64,000 nt of DNA from Streptococcus infantis (GCF_019929665.1 NZ_JAHZPZ010000002.1:372001-436000); one strand, 5' to 3'. Positions 9,147-20,962 are shown, numbered from the stretch's first letter. Program-made: numbers and translations. The notes: generated from the sequence alone by a model not told the origin.

Positions 9147-9464
9147 ATGGCTTTTACGGATTCTCATAGACGTTGTGCCAGCTTTGGTGTGGTAACTAAT
9201 CTCCCAGACGATGTGATTGACTCAATCTGGTACATTATCGATCATTTTTTAAAGCATGTTTTTGAATTAGAAGATGAGTTGGAATTTCAGCTCTTAAACA
9301 GTAACGGTTCCATCACCTTCCGTTTTTCAAGTGAGCATCTACCTACAACGATTGACTTCGATTTTAATCATCCCTTTGACCCATTGTACCCACCGAAAGT
9401 ACTTGTTATGGATATGGACGGTAAGGAAACCATCCTCCTACCTGAAGAAAATGACCTATTTTAA
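9147..9464 (+). CDS. DUF960 family protein
   Basis: A small acidic cytosolic protein of 105 residues, start supported by AGGAGGAA. It looks like the DUF960 family of staphylococci and streptococci (VTNLPDDVIDSIWYIID and a long acidic C-terminal half). No catalytic motif is visible and no function is known to me. It is a single gene between its own promoter and a strong terminator, divergent from ccpA. Confidence 0.75.
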   Translation: MAFTDSHRRCASFGVVTNLPDDVIDSIWYIIDHFLKHVFELEDELEFQLLNSNGSITFRFSSEHLPTTIDFDFNHPFDPLYPPKVLVMDMDGKETILLPEENDLF

Positions 9465-9498
9465 AAACTCTAGCCTTCTGACTAGAGTTTTCTTTTTT
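9464..9498. terminator. Bidirectional terminator between the DUF960 gene and the folate operon
   Basis: The 10-bp stem AAAACTCTAG (9464-9473) with CTAGAGTTTT (9482-9491) is followed by a T run. It serves the converging folate operon too. Confidence 0.9.
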
Positions 9499-10781
9499 TA
9501 ATAAATAGAACGACTGACCACGATACCACTCGGTTTTTTAAATTCTAAATCAAGATAGTCCTGATAGGTCCCAGGGACGATAAAACCTTGGGGACTAAGG
9601 ATATCAGTTCCAGCCTCTCCAACAATAGAGTCGGCCAATAGAACACAGTTTGTACTGAGAACAAAGTAGGTTTTAAATTTAGATGATGTGAACTTATAGA
9701 GGGATGCATCAGCCTCGTGTTTCAGCTGATAAGAGTAGGTATGTTTGATCTCTCCTTCCCTTCTTTTCAGTAGTTGTGAACTTGGCTCCCAAGGTATCAA
9801 GAGGCTTTCTATCTCTCTCAATCGTTCTTCGATGGCCTTTTTCTGTTGTTCAGACAGGCTTAAACCATAGGCGAATAGGGTTTTCTGGCTTTCTATCTTA
9901 CAAAGTTCAATATATTTTTCACGATTGGCCTTAAATAAAACCCCGTCGCCAATTGTACCAAACAAGCGTTCTGAATGTGGGTCATAAGAGCCGTAGGAAA
10001 TAACCTGACCTTGATAGCAGATATCTACATGACCCATGGCCAAGAAGAAAGATGATTCTGAAGTATGGATGAAAATTTCTAAATCAACAGATTTTTCATT
10101 TTTTCTCTCCAAATGCACTTCATTTTCTTCTACCTGATGACTAGATAACCTTTCATTCCATCGGCGTAAGGTGCTGATGGGAATCAAAGCAGTCATGAAT
10201 ATAGGCAGGGTCATTCTCATTCTACGCTTGAGCTTAGGATTGCTCCTCCCTTTTTCAAAAAAGAAACCATCTCTGAGACTACTTGCCCCTAACATCAGTA
10301 AGTAAAAACCAAGTAAGAGTAATTCAAAATTTGTCGCATCATGAAAGGGGGAAATACTATAGAAACCAAATCCCATCATCCATACAGCATCAAATAAGTA
10401 ATTAATCCTTGGATGAATATGATTTTTCCGGTATAGCAACCAGGTAATCAGACTGATTAGGCCTGTAAAAAGCTGATAACTTCCAATGAGAATAACCAAG
10501 AGATAGAGAGCGATGTCCTGCAAGATGACTGAATCAAATAGGATGACTGCAAGAAAGAGCTTGGCTAGAGTTACAAATATATTTTCTCTACGGGACTTTT
10601 CTTGAAACCATCGCGTCAATAGTTGCCAAACTGCCGACAAGAAAAAGTAGGCCATCAGGAGTTGGTAACCCAGTATCGGAACTACCTGCCCAAAACAAAC
10701 TAAGAGAAGGCCTAAGACAATAGCTACAAGACCTTCCCCTATACTTTTCCATTTACTATAAGTTTCAGAAACCTTGGCCAT
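9498..10781 (-). CDS. Membrane protein with soluble C-terminal half, unknown function
   Basis: A 427-residue protein. The first about 180 residues hold five or six hydrophobic segments ([42 protein letters not shown] and later ones), an HdeD/DUF308-like pattern. From about 215 on it is soluble, with a charged region ([16 protein letters not shown]) and beta-rich segments. Its first 17 bases overlap the end of folKB, so it is translated as the last gene of the folate operon. Nothing in it points to folate chemistry; transport or surface sensing are only guesses. In pneumococcus a gene of this kind also follows the fol cluster, as far as I recall. Confidence 0.7.
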   Translation of the reverse strand: MAKVSETYSKWKSIGEGLVAIVLGLLLVCFGQVVPILGYQLLMAYFFLSAVWQLLTRWFQEKSRRENIFVTLAKLFLAVILFDSVILQDIALYLLVILIGSYQLFTGLISLITWLLYRKNHIHPRINYLFDAVWMMGFGFYSISPFHDATNFELLLLGFYLLMLGASSLRDGFFFEKGRSNPKLKRRMRMTLPIFMTALIPISTLRRWNERLSSHQVEENEVHLERKNEKSVDLEIFIHTSESSFFLAMGHVDICYQGQVISYGSYDPHSERLFGTIGDGVLFKANREKYIELCKIESQKTLFAYGLSLSEQQKKAIEERLREIESLLIPWEPSSQLLKRREGEIKHTYSYQLKHEADASLYKFTSSKFKTYFVLSTNCVLLADSIVGEAGTDILSPQGFIVPGTYQDYLDLEFKKPSGIVVSRSIY

Positions 10782-11595
10782 TTTCTTTCTCCAATTGAAG
10801 ATATAAGTGACGAATCGGTTGTCCTAAGACTGGATGGATAAAATGAGGCGCTATTTCTTGAAGTGACTCTAGGACAAAGAGTCGCTCAGCAAGATAAGGA
10901 TGCGGCAAGATGAGGTCATCTGTATAAATAACTTGATCCTCCATAAAAAGCAAGTCCAAATCAATCAAACGAGGTCCCCAATGCACTTCTCTAACCCGAC
11001 CCATTTCTGCCTCAATGCTTAACAAGGTATCTAACAATATTGGAGCCGGCAGCCAAGTTTCTACTTCAACCACCTGATTGGCGAAACTTTCTTGTTCTAC
11101 ACCACCCCATGGCTCAGTTGTAATCACACTAGATTCTTTGAGAATACGAATCCCTCGAGTACGCATCTTGTCAAGAGCTAGTTCGAGATTAGCCGTCTTA
11201 TCCCCCATATTGCTACCTAGAGCAATAAAGGCTCTTTGTTTGCGGCGATGGATGGTTACTGAACAGGTGTCCAGTGGTAGATGAATAGGCGCCCATGGTT
11301 TTTTGAGTTCCAGTTTAATTTCTTGAACTTTTGGATAGGTTTCAAAAGTGCGCTCTACTAGTTTGTAGGCAACTGTTTCAACCAAGTCTTCAGTGGTTTC
11401 CTGAAACCAAGTCGTCCATTGCTGACAGAGCTCGCCATAATGGACAGAAGCTTCTAAATCTAGGTCCGTAGCAGCCTTGGTCATATCATAGGATAAGCTT
11501 GCATCAATGATAAATTTTTGGCCCAGTTCCTTCTCACTCGGGAAAAGACCATGATAGGCAAAAATTTCCAAATCCTTAATGCGCAATTGATCCAT
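10765..11595 (-). CDS. folKB: Bifunctional dihydroneopterin aldolase / HPPK (FolB-FolK)
   Basis: Two consecutive folate enzymes in one chain of 276 residues. Residues 1 to about 118 are dihydroneopterin aldolase ([21 protein letters not shown], active-site Tyr/Glu region). From about 122 on is 6-hydroxymethyl-dihydropterin pyrophosphokinase ([11 protein letters not shown], then [12 protein letters not shown] with the metal-binding DLD). This fusion is the normal pneumococcal arrangement (SulD). It is third in the operon after folP, folC and folE and feeds folP with the pyrophosphorylated pterin. Confidence 0.93.
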   Translation of the reverse strand: MDQLRIKDLEIFAYHGLFPSEKELGQKFIIDASLSYDMTKAATDLDLEASVHYGELCQQWTTWFQETTEDLVETVAYKLVERTFETYPKVQEIKLELKKPWAPIHLPLDTCSVTIHRRKQRAFIALGSNMGDKTANLELALDKMRTRGIRILKESSVITTEPWGGVEQESFANQVVEVETWLPAPILLDTLLSIEAEMGRVREVHWGPRLIDLDLLFMEDQVIYTDDLILPHPYLAERLFVLESLQEIAPHFIHPVLGQPIRHLYLQLEKENGQGF

Positions 11596-11632
11596 AACTA
11601 GTCCTTTCTAGAAAAATCGTTTGAATCGATTT

Positions 11633-12187
11633 TTATAATCCCATAAGACGGTATGCTTGATCTCGAAGATCTTTATCCGTTTCAAACACTCCACGAGCTA
11701 CTGTTGTCAAGGTTGCAGTTCCTGGTTTTCGAACACCACGCATGCTCATACACATATGCTCTGCTTCAATAACAACGAAAGCACCTTTGGCACCTAGATA
11801 GTCCATCAAAGCATCTGCCACTTCGATATTCAAGCGTTCTTGAATCTGTGGCTTTTTAGAGTAGACTTCCACCGTACGAGCTAACTTTGATAAGCCTGCT
11901 ACACGGCCATCTGGAATGTAGGCAATATGAGCTCGACCATAAAATGGTAAAAAGTGGTGTTCACACATGGTATGGAAAAAGATATCCTTTTCCACTACCA
12001 TATTGTCATCAATAATTTCAAAGGATTTTGACAAATGCTCCTCCGCAGTTTGACCAAGTCCTGAAAAAATCTCCTGGTACATGCGAGCTACACGTGCAGG
12101 AGTTTCCTGCAAGCCTTCGCGGTTAACATCTTCACCGACCGCTTCGATAATCATTTTTACAGCCGTCTCAATTTTTTGTGTATCCAT
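11633..12187 (-). CDS. folE: GTP cyclohydrolase I
   Basis: Catalyses the first step of folate synthesis, GTP to dihydroneopterin triphosphate. The length of 184 residues and the zinc ligands CEHHFLPF and MCMSMRG are as in the family. It starts three bases after the folC stop, so translation is coupled. The product is used by FolB of the next gene after dephosphorylation. Confidence 0.95.
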   Translation of the reverse strand: MDTQKIETAVKMIIEAVGEDVNREGLQETPARVARMYQEIFSGLGQTAEEHLSKSFEIIDDNMVVEKDIFFHTMCEHHFLPFYGRAHIAYIPDGRVAGLSKLARTVEVYSKKPQIQERLNIEVADALMDYLGAKGAFVVIEAEHMCMSMRGVRKPGTATLTTVARGVFETDKDLRDQAYRLMGL

Positions 12188-12190
12188 TTT

Positions 12191-13489
12191 CTAGTTTTTC
12201 CTCTCCATTAGATAGGCTCTCACCTGGCTCAAGAAATACAAGGAGCCCGTTACTATCCTAACTGTTTTTTTCTCTTCATTTTCTGTCATTTTTTGGTCTA
12301 GAAATTCCTGCCAACTTTGATAGTTGAGATTTCTAGAATAAGCTACTTTTTTTAGTACTTTTTCGTCTGTCGCTCGACCATCATCAAAGTGAGTCAATGT
12401 CAGCTCAGTATCTGGCAAAGTTCCTAACAAGTCTAACATATCCTCCAAGGCCTTGGTTTTGATACATGTAAAAAGTATTTCCTTGTGATAATCAGCAAAT
12501 CGTTCTTGCAAGGTTGCTACTAAAGCCTTTATGGCATGAGGATTGTGGGCCCCATCCAAGATCATTAAGGGTTCTCTACAAACAACTTCAAAGCGTCCTG
12601 GCCAACTTGTTTCTTCTAAGGCTTGAGCCACTATGTTATTACTAGCTAATTCTCGACCATCTTCTTTACAAAAAGTATCAAGTAAAGCTATGGCCATCCC
12701 AGCATTCTCTATCTGGTGCAAACCCAGCAATCCTGTCTGAAAGCGACCTTGTCTAAGCGGGCTTGAATAATCAAAGATTTCACCCGTCTCCACACTCTCA
12801 TGATGGCTAACTTGATAATCTTCCCCATAAACAAGCCTAGGAGCCTCTTTCGCTTTCGCGATTTGGTTGATAACTGCTAAGCCTTCTGGGACAATATTCC
12901 CCGTTACCAGGGGAACTCCTTGTTTGATAATTCCAGCTTTCTGCTCCGCGATAGCTTCCAAGCTATCCCCTAGTAAAGCTACGTGATCCAGGCCAATGGT
13001 CGTAATACCTGTTAAGATAGGCTGACAAACATTGGTACTATCCAAAAGTCCACCCATACCTACTTCCATAATGGCCACATCGACTTGCTCAGAAGCAAAA
13101 TAGTCATAGGCTATAGCAGTGATAATCTCAAACTCTGTCGTCCCCTGCAAATCATGAGCATGCTCCCCTTCAAGTAGTGAGCGATAGTCTACCATCAAGG
13201 CCTCTAATCTTGCTTCTGGGATAGATTCCTCATTAATGGCAATCTGATCGGTATAATGAATCAGATAGGGTGAGCTAAAGACTCCAACTCTTAGCCCCAT
13301 CTTTCCCAATATATTCTTCAAAAAGGCTATAGTAGACCCCTTACCATTGGTTCCTCCGATATGGATAACCTTGAGTTTCAGATGGGGATTGCCACGTAGG
13401 GCTAATAGCTCCACCATCCTCTCCAAACCAAAATGCGGTTGGTCTGTCCGATAGTTAGCTATCCACTGATTCGTTTCGTTTTTATTCAT
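12191..13489 (-). CDS. folC: Dihydrofolate / folylpolyglutamate synthase
   Basis: Adds glutamate to dihydropteroate and to folates. The 432-residue protein has the Mur-ligase P-loop GGTNGKGST near residue 45, the family signature around EVGMGGLLDSTN and the ILDGAHNPHA motif. It begins one base after the folP stop in a tight operon. Only weak ribosome-site sequence is present, consistent with coupling. Confidence 0.93.
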   Translation of the reverse strand: MNKNETNQWIANYRTDQPHFGLERMVELLALRGNPHLKLKVIHIGGTNGKGSTIAFLKNILGKMGLRVGVFSSPYLIHYTDQIAINEESIPEARLEALMVDYRSLLEGEHAHDLQGTTEFEIITAIAYDYFASEQVDVAIMEVGMGGLLDSTNVCQPILTGITTIGLDHVALLGDSLEAIAEQKAGIIKQGVPLVTGNIVPEGLAVINQIAKAKEAPRLVYGEDYQVSHHESVETGEIFDYSSPLRQGRFQTGLLGLHQIENAGMAIALLDTFCKEDGRELASNNIVAQALEETSWPGRFEVVCREPLMILDGAHNPHAIKALVATLQERFADYHKEILFTCIKTKALEDMLDLLGTLPDTELTLTHFDDGRATDEKVLKKVAYSRNLNYQSWQEFLDQKMTENEEKKTVRIVTGSLYFLSQVRAYLMERKN

Positions 13490-13490
13490 C

Positions 13491-14444
<954 letters not shown>

Positions 14445-14537
14445 TCAAATTTCATTTAGATTGGTATTCCTCTATTTTACTGTTTTTTTTTGATTCTGTC
14501 CAATTATCCCTCGCTACTCTCAAACTTTAAAAGAGCG

Positions 14538-14726
14538 CAAAAAAAGAGAGTGGGACAGAAATCGGTAATTCGTTAGAATTCGATTTCGTCGTCCCACCTC
14601 CGCACAGTTGAGTAGGGCTGTAAAAGCTGATAAAATCAGCGTAGTAGAGGCCACTCAACCACTGCGTCTTGCTCGAAACTCCAAAGACAATTGAGAGGCT
14701 AGGACTTTTGTCCCAGCCTCCTTTTT
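14538..14726 (-). repeat. Hairpin-rich intergenic element (repeat-like, structured RNA candidate)
   Basis: About 190 bases between pgk and folP contain three nested or serial structures when read on the minus strand. A GAGGCT..AGCCTC hairpin lies at 14695-14720. A stem ACTCAAC/GTTGAGT (14653-14659 with 14607-14613) encloses a GCTGAT/ATCAGC hairpin (14626-14640). A long terminal hairpin, GTGGGAC with GTCCCAC (14550-14556 with 14591-14597), is followed on the minus strand by a T run, forming a terminator. I recall similar sequences between genes in S. oralis and S. mitis genomes, so it is probably a dispersed repeat used as the pgk 3' end. No reading frame of note. Confidence 0.6.
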
Positions 14727-14733
14727 TATATTC

Positions 14734-15933
14734 TTATTTTTCAGTCAAAGCTGCAAGTCCTGGAAGAACTTTACCTTCAAGAAGTTCCATTGAAGCTCCA
14801 CCACCAGTAGAAATCCATGAGAACTTGTCTGCACGACCAAGGTTGATAGCTGCGGCAGCTGAATCACCACCACCGATGATTGATTTAACGCCTGGTTGTT
14901 TCACGATAGCGTCCATCACACCGATTGTACCAGCTTGGAAGTCAGGGTTTTCAAATACACCCATTGGTCCGTTCCATACAACTGTTTTAGCACCAGTCAA
15001 AGCTTCGTCAAATTTAGCGATAGATTTAGGACCGATATCCAAACCAAGGAATCCTGGGTCTACTGCTTCACCTTCAGTGTCTTTCACTTCAGTGTAGTCA
15101 GCAAATGCGTTTGCTTCTTTTGAGTCAACTGGCAAGATCAATTTGCCGTTTGCTTTTTCAAGAAGAGCTTTAGCGACATCCAATTTGTCTTCTTCTACAA
15201 GTGAGTTACCGATTTCGATCCCTTGTGCTTTGTAGAATGTGTAAGTCATCCCACCACCGATAAGAACTTTATCAGCTTTTTCAAGCAAGTTTTCGATAAC
15301 ACCGATCTTGTCTGAAACTTTTGAACCACCAAGGATAGCTACGAATGGACGTTCTGGAGCTTCAACTGCTTCTTGAATGTAGGCAATTTCGTTTTCAAGA
15401 AGGAATCCAGCAACTGCTTTTTCAACGTTTGCTGAGATACCAACGTTAGATGCGTGTGCACGGTGAGCTGTACCGAATGCATCGTTTACGAAGATACCAT
15501 CTCCAAGTGATGCCCAGTATTTACCAAGTTCAGGATCGTTTTTAGATTCTTTCTTACCGTCAACATCTTCAAAACGAGTGTTTTCTACCAAGAGAACTTG
15601 TCCATCCTCAAGAGCGTTAATCGCTGCTTCCAATTCAGCACCACGAGTAACACCTGGAAGGAATGTAACTTCTTGACCCAATTTAGCAGCCAAGTCAGCA
15701 GCTACAGGAGCAAGTGATTTACCTTCTTTGTCTGCTTCTTCTTTAACACGTCCAAGGTGAGAGAAGAGGATTGCACGTCCACCTTGTTCAAGGATGTACT
15801 TGATAGTTGGAAGAGCTGCAGTGATACGGTTATCGTTAGTGATCACACCATCTTTTACAGGTACGTTGAAGTCAACACGAACGAGAACTTTTTTCCCTTT
15901 CAAGTCAACGTCTTTAACAGTCAATTTTGCCAT
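14734..15933 (-). CDS. pgk: Phosphoglycerate kinase
   Basis: Glycolytic enzyme making ATP and 3-phosphoglycerate from 1,3-bisphosphoglycerate. Full length at 399 residues, with VRVDFNVP near the N-terminus, SHLGR and the C-terminal nucleotide-binding GGGDSAAA. Codon use is strongly biased, as for a highly expressed gene. It is monocistronic, with an extended -10 promoter upstream and the hairpin-rich element as its 3' end. Confidence 0.97.
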   Translation of the reverse strand: MAKLTVKDVDLKGKKVLVRVDFNVPVKDGVITNDNRITAALPTIKYILEQGGRAILFSHLGRVKEEADKEGKSLAPVAADLAAKLGQEVTFLPGVTRGAELEAAINALEDGQVLLVENTRFEDVDGKKESKNDPELGKYWASLGDGIFVNDAFGTAHRAHASNVGISANVEKAVAGFLLENEIAYIQEAVEAPERPFVAILGGSKVSDKIGVIENLLEKADKVLIGGGMTYTFYKAQGIEIGNSLVEEDKLDVAKALLEKANGKLILPVDSKEANAFADYTEVKDTEGEAVDPGFLGLDIGPKSIAKFDEALTGAKTVVWNGPMGVFENPDFQAGTIGVMDAIVKQPGVKSIIGGGDSAAAAINLGRADKFSWISTGGGASMELLEGKVLPGLAALTEK

Positions 15934-15966
15934 TAGATATGACTCCTTCTTTTTTTTTACGTGTTA

Positions 15967-15972
15967 ATTATA
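15967..15972 (-). promoter_or_regulatory. Extended -10 promoter of pgk
   Basis: On the minus strand TGATATAAT gives a perfect -10 with the TGn extension, about 34 bases before the ATG. No good -35 was seen at 17 bases, which fits an extended -10 promoter. Confidence 0.65.
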
Positions 15973-16097
15973 TCACAAAATCAATAAAAGAGATAGCAAA
16001 ACCTTAAACTTTTCCCCAACCATTTCACAAGATTAAATAAGGATAACCTTTGAAGCTATGACAGTATACACCACAATTTTTTCCTCATCTACTATGC

Positions 16098-16134
16098 AAA
16101 AAAGATTTGACTCTTAAAAGTCAAATCTTTTTTA
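16098..16134 (-). terminator. Terminator after endoD
   Basis: The 12-bp perfect stem 16101-16112 with 16119-16130 (AAAGATTTGACT) is flanked by A and T runs. It lies 35 bases past the endoD stop codon. Confidence 0.9.
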
Positions 16135-16168
16135 TTGTATGAAGTCAATTTTAGATCAAAATTCTAGC

Positions 16169-19100
16169 TTAATCTTCTTTTTTCTTTTGCGCTAGAAGTC
16201 CAAAGCCACCTAGGACTCCAACCAATCCAAGGGCAAGGAGATTTGCATCTGCTCCTTCACCTGTACTTGGGAGTTGTTTTCCTTCAGGTTTTTCAGCTTG
16301 TGCTTCTGCTTTTGCTGGTTCCTGCTTAGCTGCTTGTGCTACTGGAGCAGGTGCAAGAGGTTTGTCATCTTGGACATCCACTTTTGGCCCAATCTCAACA
16401 ATCTCAGTTACAGTTTCTTTGATAAGCTCTGTTCCCTTAAGACTGCGGTTGCCTTCAGTGTCAACTTCTACAAGATTTCGACGAAGTCCTTCAACTCCTG
16501 CTTGAACCAAGCGACGCTCTCCTGCATGAAGGCTAGGATTTACTCGTTCTTCATGGTCGTATGCAACTTTTTCTTCTTCAATCACCAATGTTGGATTGCT
16601 GATAGTCAAATCTTTGACTCCGTCTAGCGGTTGAACACGGCTTTCTACCTTGGTACCAACTTCAGTAATCTCAGCCACTGCTTCCTTGACTACTTCTGTT
16701 TCAAGAAGAGTGCGGTTGCCTTTGGCATCAACTTCAATCAGACGACGAGTCTGACCTTCTACACCTGCCTGAACGATTCTACGTTCACCCACCAAGAGGT
16801 CGCCTGACGGACGTTCTTGGCGTTCGAAGGCTTGAGTTTCTGTTTCAACCACTAGCTCAGGTAGAGCTTCAACTGTTGGAGCAGTTTCACCTTCTTCTAA
16901 GCTACCCACATGGTGGCTTTCTTCTGCAGGAGCTAGTTTCTTGCTCAGCTTTTCTTTCATGTCCGCAAAGGCTTCTGGACTTGGATTTGTTGAGCCAATA
17001 AGAGTTTCTGCTTGAGCGATGATTGGATCGTCTGCATTTTTCTCACGAACTTTTCCTAGAAGAGTTTCAAGCTCTTCCTTAGCTGTTTGATAAAGCTGTA
17101 CACCATCCAAGTCTGCACCAGCTTGTTTCAAGTCATTCAAGGCTTGGTTGACTGTTTCTTGACTAGCATTATGGTTTTCTAAGATGGCTTTTGCTGCAGC
17201 AAGCTTCTCAACTAGAGCTGCTTGTTTTGCTGCATCCGCAAATGTATAAGCTAATGTTTCTTTGCGTCCTTGAGCAGATGTGATTTCTTGTTTCAGATAT
17301 TCGTCGTTAATGGCTACCTTAGGTGATACTAGAACATCAAATTCGACAGTTTGTCCTTGATAGTGCAACTCAAGTTTTTGACGGCCTGTCTTTTGAGGAT
17401 TATAGCCTGTAATTTCGACTCCTTGGTCTGTAAAGCTATGTTCTGTCTCAGTTTCATCGTCATACAAGACCTTGAAGCGTCCTTCTGATAAATCAAGAGC
17501 ATCGCCTACAAAGTAATCAATCTTCGGTTGTTTACTAATATACAGGGCTGCGACTTCTTTTGGACCAGCTTCTTCACCAGTCACTTGAACCTTGACGCTT
17601 CCTGCAACTGGAAGACCAAGATAGGTTACTGTTAACTCTTGTTCACCATGATGGTGAGCATCATAGCCGTTAACAACTACACCTGCATGACTGAGGTTGA
17701 TGACTTCATCTGCTTCTTCTCCCTCATATTTGACACGGAGAAGACCACCTTTGAGATTCAATTCCTCGCCATCTTGGTAAGTCGTCTTTTTAGGTGTTGC
17801 TTCTAGACTGATAGCCTTAATCTTTCTCTCATCCTGAGGAATCGTCACAGCAAGAGTATTACTGATTTCTTTCCCTGGCAATTGTGTACGATAGTAAAGA
17901 AGGCTTGGACGTTTTTCAAAACTCAATGGTTCTGTTGCTAAATCCCCTCCAACTACTGTGTTTAAAGTAGCGATTGGAGTTTGTGAATCTGCCTTGTCAT
18001 AGACTGTAATGGTTGCTCCAGCAGGAACTTCTGAGAAGCCGAGCTGAACCTTATTGTCTGTCAGAACACGCGCTGCAACTTTAGCCATTGGAATGTTTTG
18101 GCTCTCCGTATCAAGAGTTTCATACATCTTCCAGTTGTAGATACGAATGGCTTTCCATGGTGTTCCATTGTCAGATGTAATAACGTGCAAACGCCAGTCT
18201 TGCGCTGTAATTGGGCTATCAAGGGTAATATCTGAAACATGGGCTCTATTGCCACGAACAGCCTTGGCTAGTTTCCATTCTCCAGCTTCATCCTTATAGT
18301 AGAGGTCAAAATCCTTAGTATTCATCAAACCATCGTTGACAGATTCTCCACCCGCACCAGCATGGTCCATGACCCATCTAACGACACGGCGTGGTTGTGT
18401 CAAACGGATATCAACGCTACCACTCAACTGAGCAGAAGACCATTTATCAGATAAGCTAGTGATAGTTCCATTCAACATACCTTCGATACCTTCGCCGCCT
18501 TCTGTGTCTGGGAAGGTACTTCCGATAACAGTCGCTCCTGGAACGATATTTTCTGCTAATGGTCTTGGAAGACTTGTGTCTTGGACAGTCATTCCCCACT
18601 CAAAGTTTGTAGTTGCTGCTTCAGAACGAAGACCGTTCTTCCCAACTGCGACAACCTTCAACTCCTGACTAGTACCAGTTGCACTAGCTGAACGGCTAAC
18701 TTTTGGTAGGTAGATCGTAGTTGCAGATGAGCCTGTTAATAGGCGCCAAGCATCGCCATCCTTCTCATAAACTTCATAGAAATCAGCATCTTTATTTCCA
18801 GTAAATTGGACAATGGCTTCTGCTTCTTGGGCATTTTTAAGGGATTGTTTAGCTACTTTAAGAGCTGTTGGTGCTTGAGGAGCCTCTTGATTATCTGTTA
18901 CAGTCAACTCACCCAAGTTAAATTGATAGCCCTTAAGGGCAGCAGTATTTTCAAAAGTGAGCTTGATACCGTAAATAGTCTGACCTGCCAAGGCACTCAA
19001 ATCAAATTCATCTTTTGTCCAATCGTCAGATAGGGTCAGTTCTTTACGAGCATGCTCTCCACCATAAGTATAGTTTTTCTGAGTCGCAAACTCTACATAG

Positions 19101-20938
19101 ACCTTGCTTCCCTTACCACCTTTATGAGCAACACGAAGTTTTGTTTTATCTGTTACTTCCAGTTTTGTAGAGTAGAGACGAACATCTTGGTTGGTATTTT
19201 CAGCTAAATCACCCGCAAATTTGAGTGAGTTACCACCATTGTAGGCATCTTCAAAGTCATAGTCAGCTTGAAGTTTAGCACCTGATGAAGTTTGCCACCA
19301 GCGCCATGTAGGCAAGATACCTGATACAGAACGATAGTTCCATTCAGAATCCTTAGAAACTTTGCCGTCTACAAACCATTTTTTACCATGTCCTGTGTTA
19401 AAGGATGTTGTAAAGGTACGGCCTACTGCTGGTGTACGGTCAGCTACAAGGTTGGCAATTCCGTACCAGTCCTTGTCCTCTGGTTTTTGACCAGTTGGAT
19501 CTCCTTGATAACCTGTAAAGAAGATATTTTCATTCTTATGGTAGTCTTCGCCTGTCTTACCAAGACTAGTAATAGTATCAGGTGCAAAGAGTCCAAGCGA
19601 CAAGCGGAGCTTGCCATTTTCATCTAGAAGGGCATCCCATTTCACTTTTGTCTTGTAGGAACCACCTTGTTGCAATTCCAAACCTGCAAAAACATCATAC
19701 TGACTACGTCCAAGCCATTTTGCCATAGTTACAGAGTAGTCATTTTTCTCTTTGGTCCAGTTAAAGTTGGCAAAGAAGTGATCCGCAGGGACTTTGTCTC
19801 CCTCTTTTTCCATGAATTGGTAATTGTATTCACCCAAACCATCTTCATGATAGCGACCATATTCATAGGTCATGGCATCATACCAAGAATATTTCACTGG
19901 ATGATTGACTTGAGCCGAATATTCCTTGGTATAGAGCATGAAGTCACGCATTTTCTTACCAAGAGGCGTTACGATATCTCCTGTTGTTTCTTGGTTGATA
20001 AAATATCCATCAAATCCATAGTATTTAGCCAAATCAACCAACTTACGAGCGATAGGGAAAGTTCCGTCTTCGTCTTGTTTAAGGGCTTCGGCAAATTTTT
20101 CTTGGTCTGCAATACTATTAGACCAGTTGAAGAAGAGTGTACCCAATACAGGGACCCCATTACGGTGACCAGCATCAATCACGTCCGGAGTTGGAACGAG
20201 CCCTTCCCAGAAGACCATTGAATTCAAATATTGCCAGTAGTCAAAAGCATAGGCTTTAAACTCTTCACCACCTACAGAAGCATGGTCTTTAGCCTTAGAG
20301 TTGGTATTGGCAAGAGCTTCAACCTTGGCATCCTTATTGGCTTTTTCGTTGACTACATGCCCACGGTAACGTTTAGCCAATTCAACTGAAGAACGATTAA
20401 TAGCGTCGTCTTCACGGGCACCCGGTTCCCATTTCAACAAATCTTCCCAAGTGTCAAACTTAATTTCTTTTGGTCGAAGACTTTTTTCTTCTTTCTTAGG
20501 AACATCTGAAACAGTTGCTTTCTCTTCAGCCTTATTTTCTGTAGCCACAGGTGCTTCTTCAACCTTATTTTCTGTAGCTACAGGTGTTTCTTCAGCCTTA
20601 GGCGCTTCAGCAACCGGACTAGCTACTTCCTTATCAGCTGCAGTCAATTGGTCCAAGGTTGGTTTTTCTTCTGAAATAGGTTGTTCACTAACCTTGTTTT
20701 CTGTCTCTTCCAACTGCTTTAATACCTCAGGTGAAGCTGTAGTTGGTTGCTCTGATGTGGCAGGCGATGCTTGCTCTGTAGCCACAGCAGTAGTCTTTGT
20801 TTCATTCGCCGGGATTGCAACTTCTTCTGCTAGAGCTTGGTTGGCAAATAAAACCGAACCAATCATCAAAGAGCAGGCACCCACTGATAATTTTCGAATA
20901 CTATAGCGGCAACGTTTTTCAAAAAATGGATTCTTCAT
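16169..20938 (-). CDS. endoD: Cell-wall-anchored endo-beta-N-acetylglucosaminidase D (GH85)
   Basis: Cleaves the chitobiose core of host N-glycans. The start is MKNPFFEKRC, with AAAGGGGA just before it, giving 1,589 residues. Order: YSIRK-type signal peptide (cut near AEE, about residue 38); a Pro/Glu/Thr-rich linker with repeated PVATENK; GH85 domain from about 150 to 650; galactose-binding-like modules; two Ig-like segments (about 1060-1230); a helical FIVAR-like region; two G5 domains near the end; LPSTG, membrane segment and KKKED. The catalytic pair is in FINQETTG: Asn315 and Glu317, the equivalents of the Asn/Glu pair known in pneumococcal Endo-D. The enzyme looks active. Its promoter and a cre-like box lie upstream. 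Confidence 0.95.
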   Translation of the reverse strand: MKNPFFEKRCRYSIRKLSVGACSLMIGSVLFANQALAEEVAIPANETKTTAVATEQASPATSEQPTTASPEVLKQLEETENKVSEQPISEEKPTLDQLTAADKEVASPVAEAPKAEETPVATENKVEEAPVATENKAEEKATVSDVPKKEEKSLRPKEIKFDTWEDLLKWEPGAREDDAINRSSVELAKRYRGHVVNEKANKDAKVEALANTNSKAKDHASVGGEEFKAYAFDYWQYLNSMVFWEGLVPTPDVIDAGHRNGVPVLGTLFFNWSNSIADQEKFAEALKQDEDGTFPIARKLVDLAKYYGFDGYFINQETTGDIVTPLGKKMRDFMLYTKEYSAQVNHPVKYSWYDAMTYEYGRYHEDGLGEYNYQFMEKEGDKVPADHFFANFNWTKEKNDYSVTMAKWLGRSQYDVFAGLELQQGGSYKTKVKWDALLDENGKLRLSLGLFAPDTITSLGKTGEDYHKNENIFFTGYQGDPTGQKPEDKDWYGIANLVADRTPAVGRTFTTSFNTGHGKKWFVDGKVSKDSEWNYRSVSGILPTWRWWQTSSGAKLQADYDFEDAYNGGNSLKFAGDLAENTNQDVRLYSTKLEVTDKTKLRVAHKGGKGSKVYVEFATQKNYTYGGEHARKELTLSDDWTKDEFDLSALAGQTIYGIKLTFENTAALKGYQFNLGELTVTDNQEAPQAPTALKVAKQSLKNAQEAEAIVQFTGNKDADFYEVYEKDGDAWRLLTGSSATTIYLPKVSRSASATGTSQELKVVAVGKNGLRSEAATTNFEWGMTVQDTSLPRPLAENIVPGATVIGSTFPDTEGGEGIEGMLNGTITSLSDKWSSAQLSGSVDIRLTQPRRVVRWVMDHAGAGGESVNDGLMNTKDFDLYYKDEAGEWKLAKAVRGNRAHVSDITLDSPITAQDWRLHVITSDNGTPWKAIRIYNWKMYETLDTESQNIPMAKVAARVLTDNKVQLGFSEVPAGATITVYDKADSQTPIATLNTVVGGDLATEPLSFEKRPSLLYYRTQLPGKEISNTLAVTIPQDERKIKAISLEATPKKTTYQDGEELNLKGGLLRVKYEGEEADEVINLSHAGVVVNGYDAHHHGEQELTVTYLGLPVAGSVKVQVTGEEAGPKEVAALYISKQPKIDYFVGDALDLSEGRFKVLYDDETETEHSFTDQGVEITGYNPQKTGRQKLELHYQGQTVEFDVLVSPKVAINDEYLKQEITSAQGRKETLAYTFADAAKQAALVEKLAAAKAILENHNASQETVNQALNDLKQAGADLDGVQLYQTAKEELETLLGKVREKNADDPIIAQAETLIGSTNPSPEAFADMKEKLSKKLAPAEESHHVGSLEEGETAPTVEALPELVVETETQAFERQERPSGDLLVGERRIVQAGVEGQTRRLIEVDAKGNRTLLETEVVKEAVAEITEVGTKVESRVQPLDGVKDLTISNPTLVIEEEKVAYDHEERVNPSLHAGERRLVQAGVEGLRRNLVEVDTEGNRSLKGTELIKETVTEIVEIGPKVDVQDDKPLAPAPVAQAAKQEPAKAEAQAEKPEGKQLPSTGEGADANLLALGLVGVLGGFGLLAQKKKED

Positions 20939-20962
20939 TTTTTCCCCTTTCACTTCCAAAAA

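Noticed and set aside
14669-15097. 142-codon plus-strand frame opposite pgk
   Set aside because: Codon-biased genes such as pgk commonly leave the opposite strand open; no start signals.
19667-20221. 184-codon plus-strand frame opposite endoD
   Set aside because: It is a shadow of the GH85 coding frame; no ribosome site, no family features.
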